A DNA stretch of 64,000 bases from Isoetes taiwanensis (taxonomy: Eukaryota; Streptophyta; Lycopodiopsida; Isoetales; Isoetaceae): the NCBI GenBank assembly GCA_021234155.1, contig JAJEKV010000332.1:124001-188000 (forward strand), written 5' to 3'. A model generated the notes under the pieces. That model was given only the letters and a program-made list of their open reading frames with translations. It was not told where the DNA came from and searched no databases. The number at the start of each line of letters is the position of its first letter. Position 1 is the stretch's first letter. Positions 46,206 to 57,074 of this stretch are shown here, one piece after another. The translations under genes were made by a program, and so were the position numbers.

Positions 46206-49200
46206 AGAAACACTTTTCTATTATGTACAAAATTGCGGAAGGCTACAATTATTTGTGGGATTTTTCACGAAAAAAGTCTAAACTAAACAAAAATTGGGAA
46301 AACCCTATCATGCTGCTACTTTCGCCCTTTACTCACGGGGGCACTCCACTTCGGAGGGATGCGAAGCCCCACACCGCGACCACTCGGTGAGCGATCACCT
46401 CGGGCGTCGAGTTCATCTCCGGGTTGGCGGCCGGTGCCTCCAACCAAGGATCCATAGGGATCCGGCGATTCCTGAGACGCCCATGGTCGGCGTCGTCCAT
46501 CTTGCATGTAATCGGTCGCGGAAGCTCACCGGACCGTTGTTATCGAGTTCTCCATCTTCACGGTAATTTTGGTTCTTCTCGGCGAACCCAACTTCCAATT
46601 TGTAGGCGAATACCAACCCTAGCATTTGTTCACGAAGGTCACCTCACGGATATTCGTAATCATTCCCCAGCGATATTTTTGTACCGCAAACTTTTAGACT
46701 CCTCTTTTTAATATTCGACAAGCGCCCGATTAATACCGTCCGCCATTAAAGTTTTTATTCTCCCGGGGAACTCTCCGCATCTTGGTGCGAAGGCTGTCTC
46801 TTGAGATTCTCAATCGCCACGATCTTTCACACGTGTCTCTCCCGACTCTTCAAAAAACCCTTCCCAACCGTCACTTCCACTCCTCACTTTTCACTCATAC
46901 TCCCTCCGGTCCTTCCGACTTAGGTACTCCGTGACCTCGACCTTCAAGATGGCTTCTACCTCCAAGAACTCAACACTCAACATTTTGCACCAATGGATCC
47001 AGCGCAATTCCAAAAATATCAAGTTCGTTTCTTCATGCGCACCGGCTCCCACATCGGCATCACCTATAACCTCGGTGAGTTCGGATTGTTTCATTTTCGA
47101 ACAGGGAACTCCGGCCCCCAACAAGAACAAATTACAGCAAATTTGTGGCTAACACAGTGGCGGAGAAGATGGATATGCCTCCCAAGTCGATGGAAACCCT
47201 ATACTCCTAAACCCTCAAACCATAGCCTCGCCTTTTCTCTCTACCCAATCCAGCCCAATGCCTTGTCTTACCTTGACATTGGTAAATATGATATTTCCAA
47301 ATTACGCTCTATTCCTTATAATGTTTGCACAAACCAAGTTGTCCACCTTTCCAAAGCAACATGATGCCTTTACCAAGTTTCTTTGGAGGAAATTTTCAGG
47401 TTACTCCATGAAGAATACCTCTATTAACGATGTTTTCTACCATCCGTACTATATCCTCACCAACACCACCGAAACAATCAATTGGACTCAACTCCACGTG
47501 ACGGAGATTTCAGCGAGAACTTGACGGACTTCGAGAAAAATCCTAACTCTTCCTCGGAATGCCCCATGGGAGCCCACTTCCGTGCTTTCATTAATCATCA
47601 GACCCCAGCGCCATCATGCCCCCTTCTCCACCAAGCCAACATCGACCTTATTGATGCTTTGAAAGGTCTTCAACCAAACTCTCCTCCTTCTCAAACACCA
47701 TCAATCTCGCAGCCAACTCTGCACAGAAATATTTCACAACCACCGTCTCCACCTCCACGTAAATTCCAATTCTCTAAAACCTATTCCTTACATTGATAAC
47801 CAACCACGAACAACAACCAGGTTAACCTTGTGCAACAATTCCACTTTCAGACTCAACGGCAGAATGAAGCAAAAACAACAAAGAAAGAAGACAACAAAAC
47901 TCCCATTGATCTCACGGTACTCACAAGGACACTCACAAAGAATGACCAAGGATCTATAAACAAGGGTGTGGACCAAAGCCATCCCATCCACCTCCTCACA
48001 CCGTGGATACCTCAAAGGAAGCTGTCCTTAGCTGCCTTGATGCCCTCCGTGATCATCACCGAACTTCATAGCAGCCACCGAGGGCACGACGACGCAGTCC
48101 GTGGACCAACTCAAGCCAAGTCACAACATCAAGACCGATTTGGCGATCAGGAGGCGGAGAAGAAGCCTTGCACAATCAATTCATGATCCATCGAGCAACC
48201 CTTCATCAATCCCAAAGACATTGTCAAGGAACTCAAGGAGTCCCTCAAACAAAGCGACACCAAGTACACTGATCTTGAGACACGCTACAACAATGCTGTG
48301 CGTCCACGAATAATGCTACTCGGTAGAGAACAAAGACACCGTGCGAGCCAACTTGATACTTGAGTCCAAGGTCACGACTTTCGAAACCACCTTGCGGAAT
48401 AAGGATGCTCACATCGCGCATCTCTCCAAGGCAAGTTAGACCAGCTCACGGCAAAACACGCCAAGGATGCTCTTGAAATAGCTGCACTCAAAAGCAGGAC
48501 TTGCAAGCCACTTCTTCAAGCTCCTCGATTCCCAACTTCTCCGGACAAAGTCCGGACACCTCACCATAGAAAGTCCTTGGCTTTGCAGACCGGTCTCTCA
48601 AGAGCAACAAGATATCATTGCTGATTACAAGATACGGCTGGATAGATGAAAGGCGGATTGCCAGATGATGCGTAAGAAAAGCCTAACAAACCCTATCAGC
48701 TTTACGCTATTCCCCGACTATCCGGCCGGCCGGTTACCATGACTATGTGCAAGCAAGGGAAAACACTTTTCTTTTATTACGGCCGAGAAACAAGGGTGAT
48801 ACCACAAGTCCCACGGTAGCTGATATCGAAGCGACATTGGCCCTTGATGTACGTCCCGCTTAACGAGGCACACTTTGTGCTCGCGTCAATTTTGATATCC
48901 CTACGGGTTGCGGATCCCGACCATTTCGCTCCTCGAACCATAGCCCCCGGCTTATGTCATACCGCGACTTCTACGGCACATGTTTCTCGGGCTCATCCGG
49001 ATAAACGCGAGAACTTTAAAGGGGAGATACACGCGGCGAGGTTCTTTTGACCAAGAAGAACAAGTACCTCCAAGATACAAAATTTCGCAAAGCTGTTACC
49101 TCCTAATACATGCCTCTTTCTACGAAAAGAAGTGGAGCTATGGCTATTGAACTTGGCACGCGCTCGCCGGACACTATACAACTCGAACAAGAACTTGACC

Positions 49201-50090
49201 TTTGCACGGTTGTTCTTACAACATTATGCTTCCTTACCTGCCTGCACCGCGGAGCTGAAGCGAGCGTCCTCCACGATGAGTGGGACCTCAGACTGCGTGG
49301 CGGACACATGTACATTCCGGTGCATGGGAGGCGGTTATCAAACAGCTACTACGAGAAGATATTATTGGAATTCCAAGAACAGATGCGGGATGACGGCACC
49401 AACCCCCAAACAACCAGGAGTACACTAGCAAGCTTTGGATGCCCACCTCGATCAAGGTCAATTCCCCAAAGATGGAGACAAGAATTACGGACTCTTGAAG
49501 TCAAAGAACATGCGATTGGACACCCACGGCAATTCGGTGGACAAAGCGTTGGGACCACGCTTCATCATGACATAAATGGCGTGAGGATGAGACTTTGGAC
49601 AACACCAACAATCGGATATACATGCCCAATGCGTGTTAGGTGGAAGGCGCCGAGAATGCAATTTTCGGTCTTGTAACCTTCCTTGCCAAGGCCAAAACTT
49701 CAGCTGATCCATCTCGTATTTCGGCAAGCGAAATTGCATGCGGCACTCATGACCATACTCAGTATGCGAGAAACGCAAGTGCCGGATCCATTTTGCAACC
49801 CCAATGCAAATCTTTGGAAAGTTCGGGTTGGACCTTGTCTTATACATGGAGATCACAAATCTTCCATCCGAGATCCACGCCCATTACCGGAGAACATGAT
49901 TTGAAGGCTTTCTCATAGGAGCGGCCGAATGTTTGGCATCGGGACTCAAGCAAATACGGAAAAGAGGCGAACAACACTCGGTGAATACTGATGGTGAGCC
50001 TCCCTCATCTCTATATTCAAGATCAGAAAAGATGAGCGAGGATTCCCACCCCCGAATTCATGCCTTTTTTCTAGCCAATAAGTGTAGTTT
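46206..50090 (+). other. Element Y 3' region with extra, unrecognised coding-like blocks
   Basis: About 3.9 kb lie between integrase and the 3' LTR. Protein-like blocks include DPAQFQKYQVRFFMRTGSHI (about 46995), HDAFTKFLWRKFSGYSMKNT (about 47370), a coiled-coil-like part near 48215-48480 (VKELKESLKQSDTKYTDLE; HAKDALEIAALKSR) and ARRTLYNSNKNLTFARLF near 49165. None belongs to a family I know. Some gypsy lineages (Athila, Tat) carry an additional open frame downstream of integrase, often called env-like. No signal peptide or clear membrane helix is evident here. Confidence 0.5.
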
Positions 50091-50101
50091 GGTAGGGGGA
50101 G
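50091..50101 (+). other. Polypurine tract of element Y
   Basis: GGTAGGGGGAG lies directly before the TGTTAG start of the 3' LTR. It is the expected primer for plus-strand DNA synthesis. Confidence 0.75.
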
Positions 50102-50707
50102 TGTTAGCCCACAGGCCCCGCGCACACTGAGGTCTATACTTGCCGCATGAGGGCGCAGGTCCCACCGCCACCGCGGTGTCCAAGAAGAGGGATCCACAAA
50201 AGCCACGCAGGGTCAAAGCTCCTCCAAGAAGCGTAAGACCCAAAGGTAGGACCCACCGGGCCACTACTTGTTCTGTTAGCACGCCGCGGACTGGCTCAAT
50301 TCCTGCCTCGAGTGCCCAAGTAGTGGAGCACGCGTTGTCATGATGAGGATCAGATTCGGGCCCGTAGGCCACCAGGTGTTCCTATATATTGTAGCATTTT
50401 GCTCGCCGGGAAGGTTTGAGTGTTCTTTTTGTGTCACTACGAGAGGACATATGAGTGTCTTTTGTCACAGCGCTCTTTTGAGCCTTCATTGTACACTTGT
50501 TTTGATCAATGGATTGCCGTGTTCTCCACAAGTGTCTTGTGTGTTTCATTGTGTATTGCAATTGCTGTTTTATCTGAGTTTTTCTTGTTCTTTCCTCTGT
50601 TAGCAAAAATCCCGCGTGACAAGAGTGTCTCAGGATTTACCCTGCCGGACTTCAAGGATCTCACAGAGATCTGTCCCTCAGGCGATCCCGTGCCCGGACC
50701 CCAAACA
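50102..50707 (+). repeat. Element Y 3' LTR
   Basis: Partner of 39676-40281. It ends CCAAACA and is followed by the target duplication AGGGG. The TATA box is at 50381-50386. Confidence 0.9.
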
Positions 50708-52258
50708 AGGGGCATGGCCAAGTTGTTCTCATAACTTAGCCAACCATAGGGTAGACCACTATCCACATGGCCTTAACCTATTGGGGGCACCCGCCACACA
50801 GGACTCACCCGATTGGTGCCACGTGGCATCCTAGGTGGACCTAACTTATATAGGCTGAAACCCTAACCCTAGGCCTCTTTCCAGCCCTAGCACCTAGAGA
50901 CTCACCTACTCGTTCGAAACCCCGTTTCGAGCATCGTTTGTTATGGCATAGGCTGGTGCAGCAGCCCCAGCAGGGTAGACTCGTTCTTGGAGCAAGAGCA
51001 GCATCACGTGAGTCGAAGACCATGGAGGCACATGGATCTGGAGGGAGAGCTTCAGGAGCAGGTATGTAGGGTAGTAGTTGTATTAGCTTATCTGGAATTA
51101 GCATTCCAGATATGCTAGTATCTTGTATCTAGAGTAGAGCCATCCTAGAACCCGTATTCAACATCTTGAACCCTAATCAATGAACCCTAACCATTAGTTA
51201 GTTGTATGATTAGGTTAAGATGTTCTTCTTATGATTATTCTTATGATGTGATGATTATGTGATGATGGTTGATCATGTTTGCTCCTCTTGTTTTGGGAAG
51301 GGGGGTAGAGACCTAGGGCCATATGTAGTATGCTCCTAGAGTAGATCCCTTAGTTCCTATTAGTTGCGGCCTGTGCATAGGAGCCCACCAGGCTATTGAG
51401 GCTATGATATTACTCAAAGCACCGTGTATAACAAGGCTAGAGGGAAAGTGGGAGGGAGGATCCCTCCCCGAGTGGGGGGCTTGGGGGATCCCCTAGTGGG
51501 CTAGGCTTATGGTCGGTCACCTGTGTGGGCGAGCATGGGTGGGACACCTCCGGGGCAATGGTGTCGCCACGCCTCTCGAGAGCTGCAAGTGTTGGCTTGG
51601 CTCTCGTTTTGGGGGTTAAGTCGGGTACGAATCGTGTGTCGCCACGATTCTCTAGCCGCCCACGGAACCTCTAGACCACGGGAAGGGGAGATGCAACCCT
51701 CCCCGCCTGCGTCGGACCCCAGGAGATGCAACACCGAGTAGTCCCGGATGGGTGATGCCATGGGATTGCGATCAGGAAGGCTAGAGTCCCTGTCGTAGAA
51801 GTACGATTTAGCCCATCTCGCAAAGTATGCAGGGAGGGGCGGATGGAGTGGTCAACCCCTAGCCATTGTTCTATGCCAGCCCCCTCGCCATTGCCATGAC
51901 TTCGGTGGGTCGCTCTATCTTGAGGCCTAGCCGGTCCGGTCATCCTCCCACGAAGTGCGAAAGGCGGGGTAGGAGCTCTCATGTTTCCACGGGTTTGTGC
52001 TTATCATCTTTGTATTGGTATATGTGTGAAGCACTACCCTTGAGGTAGTATTTGTATATGTTTGATGCTAGTTCGGCGTGTTATGTTATAGGAGCCCATA
52101 GGGGAAGGGCGCGCAAGACACCTTCGTGTTCCCTCCCGCACTAGGGATCACCTCGAGTGGGGGTAGGCGAAGGGGCCGAATGCGGTTGTTGAGCCGGACG
52201 GGGGATTTCTGCCGAGTGTAATGCGACTGGCCCGTATGTTTAGCGGGGGGGCGTCACA
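50708..52258 (+). repeat. Element X 5' LTR, second piece
   Basis: It aligns with 62757-64000 in the 3' LTR from GGCATGGCCAAGTTGTTCTC onward. A TATATA box at 50847-50852 is matched at 62895-62900. The LTR ends GGCGTCACA, complementary to the TGTGACG start. Confidence 0.9.
50847..50852 (+). promoter_or_regulatory. TATA box of the element X LTR
   Basis: TATATA in CTTATATAGGC is conserved in the 3' LTR at 62895-62900, within a block with few differences between the two LTRs. It is the probable U3 promoter. The insertion of Y 140 bp upstream separates it from the first 108 bp of the LTR. Confidence 0.6.
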
Positions 52259-52736
52259 ATGGTATCGAGCGAGGTTTAGCCCATCGCAAAGTAATGCCGT
52301 GAGGGGAGGATGGAGTGGTCAACCCTAGCCATTGTTCTATGCCCCCTTCGCCATTGCCATGACTCGGTCTGCTCTATCTTGAGGCCTAGCGATTGGGTCA
52401 TCCTCCTTATGAGTCCTGTAGGGGTAGGAGCTCTCATGTTTCACGCGGTTTGTGCTTATCATCTTTGTATTGGTATATGTGTGAAGCACTACCCTTCGAG
52501 GTAGTATTTTGTATATGTTTGATGCTAGTTTCGGACGTGTTATCGCTTTTGTTATAGGAGCCCATAGGGAAGGGCTGCGAAGACACCTTCGTGTTCCCCC
52601 CGCACTAGGGATCACCTCAGAGTGCGGGGGGTAGGCGAAGGGCCCATGCGGTTGTTGAGCGGGGCGGGGGATTTCTGCCAGGAGTGTGCGGCGGGGCCGT
52701 ATGTTTAGTTTTGGGGCGTCACAATGGTATCAGAGC
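51812..52736. repeat. Tandem duplication of the LTR end plus primer-binding site
   Basis: About 460 bp (from TTAGCCCATC near 51812 to GAGCGAGGTT near 52275) are repeated from about 52276 to 52736. Each copy ends ...GGCGTCACAATGGTATC. The first primer-binding site reads TGGTATCGAGC (one base short), the second TGGTATCAGAGC. The duplication therefore spans the LTR/internal junction. Confidence 0.8.
52725..52736 (+). other. Primer-binding site of element X (tRNA-iMet)
   Basis: TGGTATCAGAGC matches the 3' end complement of plant initiator tRNA-Met and lies one base after an LTR end. Confidence 0.85.
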
Positions 52737-53300
52737 GATGTTCTTGGTTGACCAAGAACTAGCACTGACCATAACCATGAAAGTAGTCTAACAGTCCTAT
52801 AGGGGTGTGAAATAAACATTTCCACCATTGAACCGCGAAAATAGGGAAAAAAAAATTTCTCCTAGGTAGTGGGTCAGGATTTAGGTTAAGTGTTAGACGA
52901 AGGAATGAGTGAGTCAAATTCATCTTCTAGTAAATTTGGAGTGAAAATTATGCATCTGCATCAAATTTCACCTAAAATGGGTCGAAGAATCATATCAATC
53001 GGAGACCCAGGTGAAAAATGGCGCAAATTCATAATTAGCACCTCAAACTATTAGAGACATTCGAAAATTTAAGGTATAATATGAATTAAAGTAGTTTAAT
53101 TATACACATTAATAATTAAATAATTACTAAATATGGTGTAATTAATAAGGGGGGCTAATAAATAGGGGTAACTATGGTAGGAGAATATTCCTAGGGACCC
53201 TCCTTTTTAAATATCTGCCACCTCATTCTCTCTCTCCAACCCTTCACCTTCACCTCTCTCTTGCCCAGCCTTACGTCACCCATTTCCTGAACCGCAAGAC
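52737..53300 (+). other. Leader of element X before the H3-like gene
   Basis: AT-rich up to about 53150, then a pyrimidine-rich stretch (CTCTCTCTCCAACCCTTCAC) right before the ATG at 53301. No open frame. This is probably the 5' untranslated part of the element RNA or a separate promoter region. Confidence 0.5.
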
Positions 53301-54418
53301 ATGGCTCGCACCAAGCAAACAGCCAGGAAATATAACGAGCGCCCCACCCTCTCCATGGCGCAGGCGGCAGCGGGTCGGCACGTGAAGAAAGTTCCTGAGC
53401 ACCTGCGGCCGAAGCCCGGAGGCGAGGAGTCGCCCTCAAGCAGCAGCAGCAGTGACCAGAGCTTCCACGATGCCGAGGGAGGCACACCTAGCCCCAGCAG
53501 CAGATCCTCGTCGGCAGGAACCCAGAGAACCGACGAATCCCGCCACTTCGGAGCATCGGACACCGAGGTGGAAGAGCAGGTCGAAGAACAGGTGGAGGAG
53601 CAGCACCACCACCAGACCGAAGAAGCGGGCCCTTCAGTGCCCAAGAAGAAGGATAAGGAAAAGGTCGGGAGTGGCCGGAGGAGAGGGGCTGCCAGGAAGA
53701 AGCGGGAGGGGAGAGGGAGAGCAGGGAGCGGGAAAGGCGGACCAAGAGGAGGAACGACGGCCTCAGTAGGACCGTCGCCATAGAAGAGCCTCCCAAAGAC
53801 CAACATGAGGAGGTGGAAGAAGAAGAAGAAGAGGAAGGGGACACCGGTCAGCTCTGGAGAAGCTTCAAACCCCTCAAGCAGGCCACCCTACCCTAAGTGG
53901 CCTGAGCCACCAAAGGTGGTGAAGAAGCGTATGGGGAAAGGGCATTCGCGGCCCCGGCAGATCGCGAATTGCTTAAAAAATGGCGGCATACAAGGAGGCC
54001 CCCGCCGCTGGACGAGGCCAACGACCGGTACTGCCGCCCGAGGTGCTGGTTGTGGAGGGCGGCAGTCAAGAAGAACCAGCCCAAGCTACCCCACCTAGAC
54101 CGAAAAAACCCAAGAGGGGGTTCACCACGGGCCGAACAGCACGTGACGCCGGGTGTTTAGGGAGATAAGGCACTTTCGGGATGTGCACCAATCTCCCGAT
54201 AAGGAAGGCGCCTTCGAGCCTTAGAGAGAGAGGTGATGCAGGAGTTCGACCGACATGCGTTGGCCCCTCTAATGACCCGGGCCCTGCAAGAGGCCGCCGA
54301 AGCAGAGCTGGTGCAGCTCTTCGAGGAATAGAACCTCTGCGCAATCCATGCTAAGCGGGTCACCCTCATGCTGAAGGACATCCACTTAGCACGGAGGATC
54401 CGCAGGGAGAGGCCCTAG
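53301..54418 (+). pseudogene. Histone-H3-derived gene with very long N-terminal tail, inside element X
   Basis: The ATG at 53301 opens MARTKQTARK, identical to the H3 N-terminus (Met plus residues 1-9), then YNERPT instead of the H3 continuation. A Ser/Glu/Lys/Arg-rich stretch follows (EEQVEEQVEEQ; KKKDKEKVGSGRRRGAARKK). The frame meets TAG at 53781 and stays open again to 54096. The histone fold appears at the end in three frames: FREIRHFRDVHQ (54156-54191), TNLPIRKAP (54187-54213) and EREVMQEF through ALQEAAEAELVQLFEE, TAG (54329), NLCAIHAKRVTLMLKDIHLA, RRIRRERP to the stop at 54416. Over the last 45 positions 36 match plant H3. Length is near 370 codons against 136 for H3. EIRHF and VTLM recall centromeric H3, but the loop-1 insertion of CENH3 is absent. 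As written it is broken. Confidence 0.85.
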
Positions 54419-55224
54419 GCCTCAAATTTTGTAAATTTTGTAGAAGAGTTAAATTTTTATGTAATTGTGTTTCCCTTATTAATATAAAAGTTATTTTCCC
54501 CTGTAATTAGAAAAAATGTTGGATGCTTGAAATTTAGGAAATAGAACCCAATTGTGGTAGAATTCTTCATAGCATGTTTAGAAACACCCTAGAAATCATA
54601 ACTACAACGAAAATTTGGCAAAAAAAATCATCAAAAATGCTAAAAATTGGGCCAGTCGGGTGAGACCGCGCCATTGGCCTCTCAAGGTCCATGGACTGGG
54701 ATGTTCCGCGTTGGATTCACTGACTACCCCCATAAACATGCTTTTAGATGTCAATTTTGCTCAAAATAAGTTGCTAGTTAGGTTAGAAACGGCTCAATTA
54801 GCCATGTTAGCATCTTCAAATTCCCAAAAATGACCCAAAAATGGCCCAAAATAGGCCAACCGGGTGAGACCGCGCCAAACGCGTCTGTGTCCGCGACGCG
54901 GAGGCCATCCGCGCGGATTCACCCGGGTCAGCCAATTTTGACCCAAATTAGCCAAATTTGATCAAACCAATTGCCATGTAGTGTTTCTTGCTTTGTTTTG
55001 CTTAAGTTTGCACTTCATGGTAGTTCATTTGGACACCCAGAGCCATAGAACCAAGGCCGTCTTAGGTAGGTACCTTTTTGCACGAACCCCGAGGTCAACC
55101 ATAGTCTATAAAAATAGGTCTCATTTGCCATTTTTCCTTCTACAGAACTGCTCCCAGCCCCTTAGGCGATTTTCTGAACCTCCACTGATCTTTGCAAGCC
55201 ATTTTCTACACCCTTCCCTGCTCA
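54419..55224 (+). other. Spacer between the H3-like gene and the 507-codon frame
   Basis: AT-rich, with a 3'-UTR-like start (TTAATATAAAAGTTATTTTC). GGGTGAGACCGCGCCA occurs twice (54658-54673 and 54862-54877). No gene seen. Confidence 0.5.
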
Positions 55225-56748
55225 ATGGCGCCCAGCAACTTTGAGAGATGGTACAATGCTGCAAGCCATATCCATCAGCTTCCTGTAGATCAAGCCTTCT
55301 CTGTGTTTGATCACTTGTTTGATCTTCATGCAACTCTGTCTAGAACACCCTACTACACAGACATTATGTGCCAATATGATCAGCAAGTCCTGCCTTGGGA
55401 AGTTAGACTGCCCCCTAGGGGAGGGAATTGGGTTTCTCTTGAGTCACTCACCCAAGCCTTAAGTCGAGAGTTGGGAGGATCCAAAGGCAAGAAGCAACTA
55501 TGGGATAGGACTAGGACCATGCCCGATTACATGACCTGCAGACACAATAGGCATAGGTACCTTTCGTCTCAGACAGCCCTTGCCCTTTTCATGCACTATA
55601 AGTCAATCAACAAAGTAGGGGAACCTTCTGTTCAGCCCTTAGACTTAGCGCCACTAGATACCCGTAGGGCCCAGGATCAAATCCTGAACATAGAGTCCTC
55701 CGCCTATGAATACCATGGCACGACGTCAGGGGCACCATCTCTGCAGATACATGAAGACTACGAGCAGCTAGGGGAGCAAAACGCAGAATGGGAGAACAGG
55801 GAGGCAACAAGGATGCAGAGGTACATGTCGAGGCACGACGACGACATGAGAAGAGCTACCGAGCCACCGGTCGGCATCACAGCCTTGTCGCCGATAGTCA
55901 TCGATGGGGAGGAGTACATTTTTGCAAACGACATCCTCAACTTGTCCTACTGTCAGGAACAGGGTCTTCGAATCGACGAGCTCTTGGGCATGATAGTTGA
56001 CGAAGAGCGCAGAACTTCATCGACTACTCATACGAGGAGATTCAAAGGGAGCTGGAGAGGAGACACTCTGGCGCGGGGAGACAATGTTGGATATAGCAGC
56101 CTATCGCCAGATAAGGGAGATCTATCGACAGCAGGAACCTATCATCTCAAAGGAGGAGTTCCAGCAGATACAGAGCTCTATAAACCAGGGAGGGGCCCAA
56201 GCTCAAGCCGACCAGTTCGAGCCAGGAGCATGAGGGAAGGGTCCAGCAGCATCAACTTGGACAACGCAACCAGCATGTGGAGAGATCATGAAGACCTTAT
56301 GGCAGTGGATGCCTACGGCGAAGCAGCTCAAAGGAAGGGCACGGGATTGCGAGGTACAGGGAAGGGCACGGCACTTCGCTACTATCTTCCAGCCCTCAGC
56401 CAAGGGCAAATGATAGTTTTCCACAAGGAGTTCAGCCCAAGGGGGGAAGAATCCGTGGCACTTCTCATAGCGCTCTCGGGCTTCGGGCAGCATTCGAAGA
56501 TATACGCCCATGCCGACCACATCATTCTTTTCAACAGGGCAGTCGCGCTCCATTGCCTCGACTTTGCGAGAGGGCACCTTAGGGATGCAACACTTTCAGT
56601 GGTAGCAGCAACAGCACCGGAACTTCCGGAACCGGAGATGGCCCGAGCACTTGAAGGAAGATCGACAAGGAACATCTTGCGCAACCTCGGCAAAGGCCTC
56701 CGATTCAGGGATGTTAAGAACTTCTTCAGGCTTTCGGGAGGCCATTGA
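55225..56748 (+). CDS. 507-codon open frame of unknown function in element X
   Basis: The start MAPSNFERWYNAASHIHQLP (55225) was preferred over an in-frame ATG at 55192 because it sits in a better context after a pyrimidine-rich leader. Residues 1-200 look globular (QAFSVFDHLFDLHATLSRTP; DIMCQYDQQVLPWEVRLPPR; TALALFMHYKSI). The middle is charged (TRMQRYMSRHDDDMRRATEP). The C-terminal part reads LLIALSGFGQHSKIYAHADH and ends FRDVKNFFRLSGGH. Between about 56010 and 56235 alternative frames look more protein-like (SYEEIQRELERR; EIYRQQEPIISKEEFQQIQS), so two compensating shifts are likely. It lies between the H3-like gene and gag. I know no matching family. It is the longest uninterrupted frame in the window. 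Confidence 0.7.
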   Translation: MAPSNFERWYNAASHIHQLPVDQAFSVFDHLFDLHATLSRTPYYTDIMCQYDQQVLPWEVRLPPRGGNWVSLESLTQALSRELGGSKGKKQLWDRTRTMPDYMTCRHNRHRYLSSQTALALFMHYKSINKVGEPSVQPLDLAPLDTRRAQDQILNIESSAYEYHGTTSGAPSLQIHEDYEQLGEQNAEWENREATRMQRYMSRHDDDMRRATEPPVGITALSPIVIDGEEYIFANDILNLSYCQEQGLRIDELLGMIVDEERRTSSTTHTRRFKGSWRGDTLARGDNVGYSSLSPDKGDLSTAGTYHLKGGVPADTELYKPGRGPSSSRPVRARSMREGSSSINLDNATSMWRDHEDLMAVDAYGEAAQRKGTGLRGTGKGTALRYYLPALSQGQMIVFHKEFSPRGEESVALLIALSGFGQHSKIYAHADHIILFNRAVALHCLDFARGHLRDATLSVVAATAPELPEPEMARALEGRSTRNILRNLGKGLRFRDVKNFFRLSGGH

Positions 56749-57074
56749 ATAGTTGTAAAATTTTCTTAAGTCTTGTGCTAAATGATTTCTTGTACCCCAT
56801 TATGCTAAGACATATCTACTCTATCATGTAATCCTTTATGTATTAATGGCTATTAACTGTTTTAGAAATGCAAGGCTTTGTATGATTTCCTTATAACTAA
56901 TAAAGATAATTCAATTACAAGTAAGATTGATCAACATCTAACCCAAATAACATGCATTGATGATCAATCCTTGCAGCAAGGAACTCAAGTGCAGGATCTC
57001 AAGACCAGCACCGACCGCGCAATTGGGTACCAAGGAATTTGTTTGGCAGAGACTAAGAAGACTTCGAGCAGGAT

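Larger units (their letters stand above)
39676..50707 (+). mobile_element. Element Y: Ty3/gypsy retrotransposon inserted in the LTR of X
   Basis: It is 11,032 bp with LTRs at 39676-40281 and 50102-50707 (about 606 bp each, TGTTAGCC...CCAAACA) and AGGGG on both sides (39671-39675, 50708-50712). A purine tract GGTAGGGGGAG (50091-50101) precedes the 3' LTR. The internal region has gag, a protease-like motif, RT, RNase H and integrase in gypsy order, then nearly 4 kb of extra sequence before the 3' LTR. Nearly every domain has frameshifts. I did not find a clear primer-binding site. Confidence 0.9.

Noticed and set aside
51500-52050. Open frames on both strands within the X LTRs (also 63400-63990)
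   Set aside because: They lie in LTR sequence, are not conserved in frame between the two LTRs and show no protein features.
53301-54418. The H3-like gene as an ordinary host gene or processed pseudogene
   Set aside because: It has no flanking target duplication or poly(A), lies between the primer-binding site and gag of X, and its tail and insert differ from host H3. Membership in X is the better reading, pending other copies.
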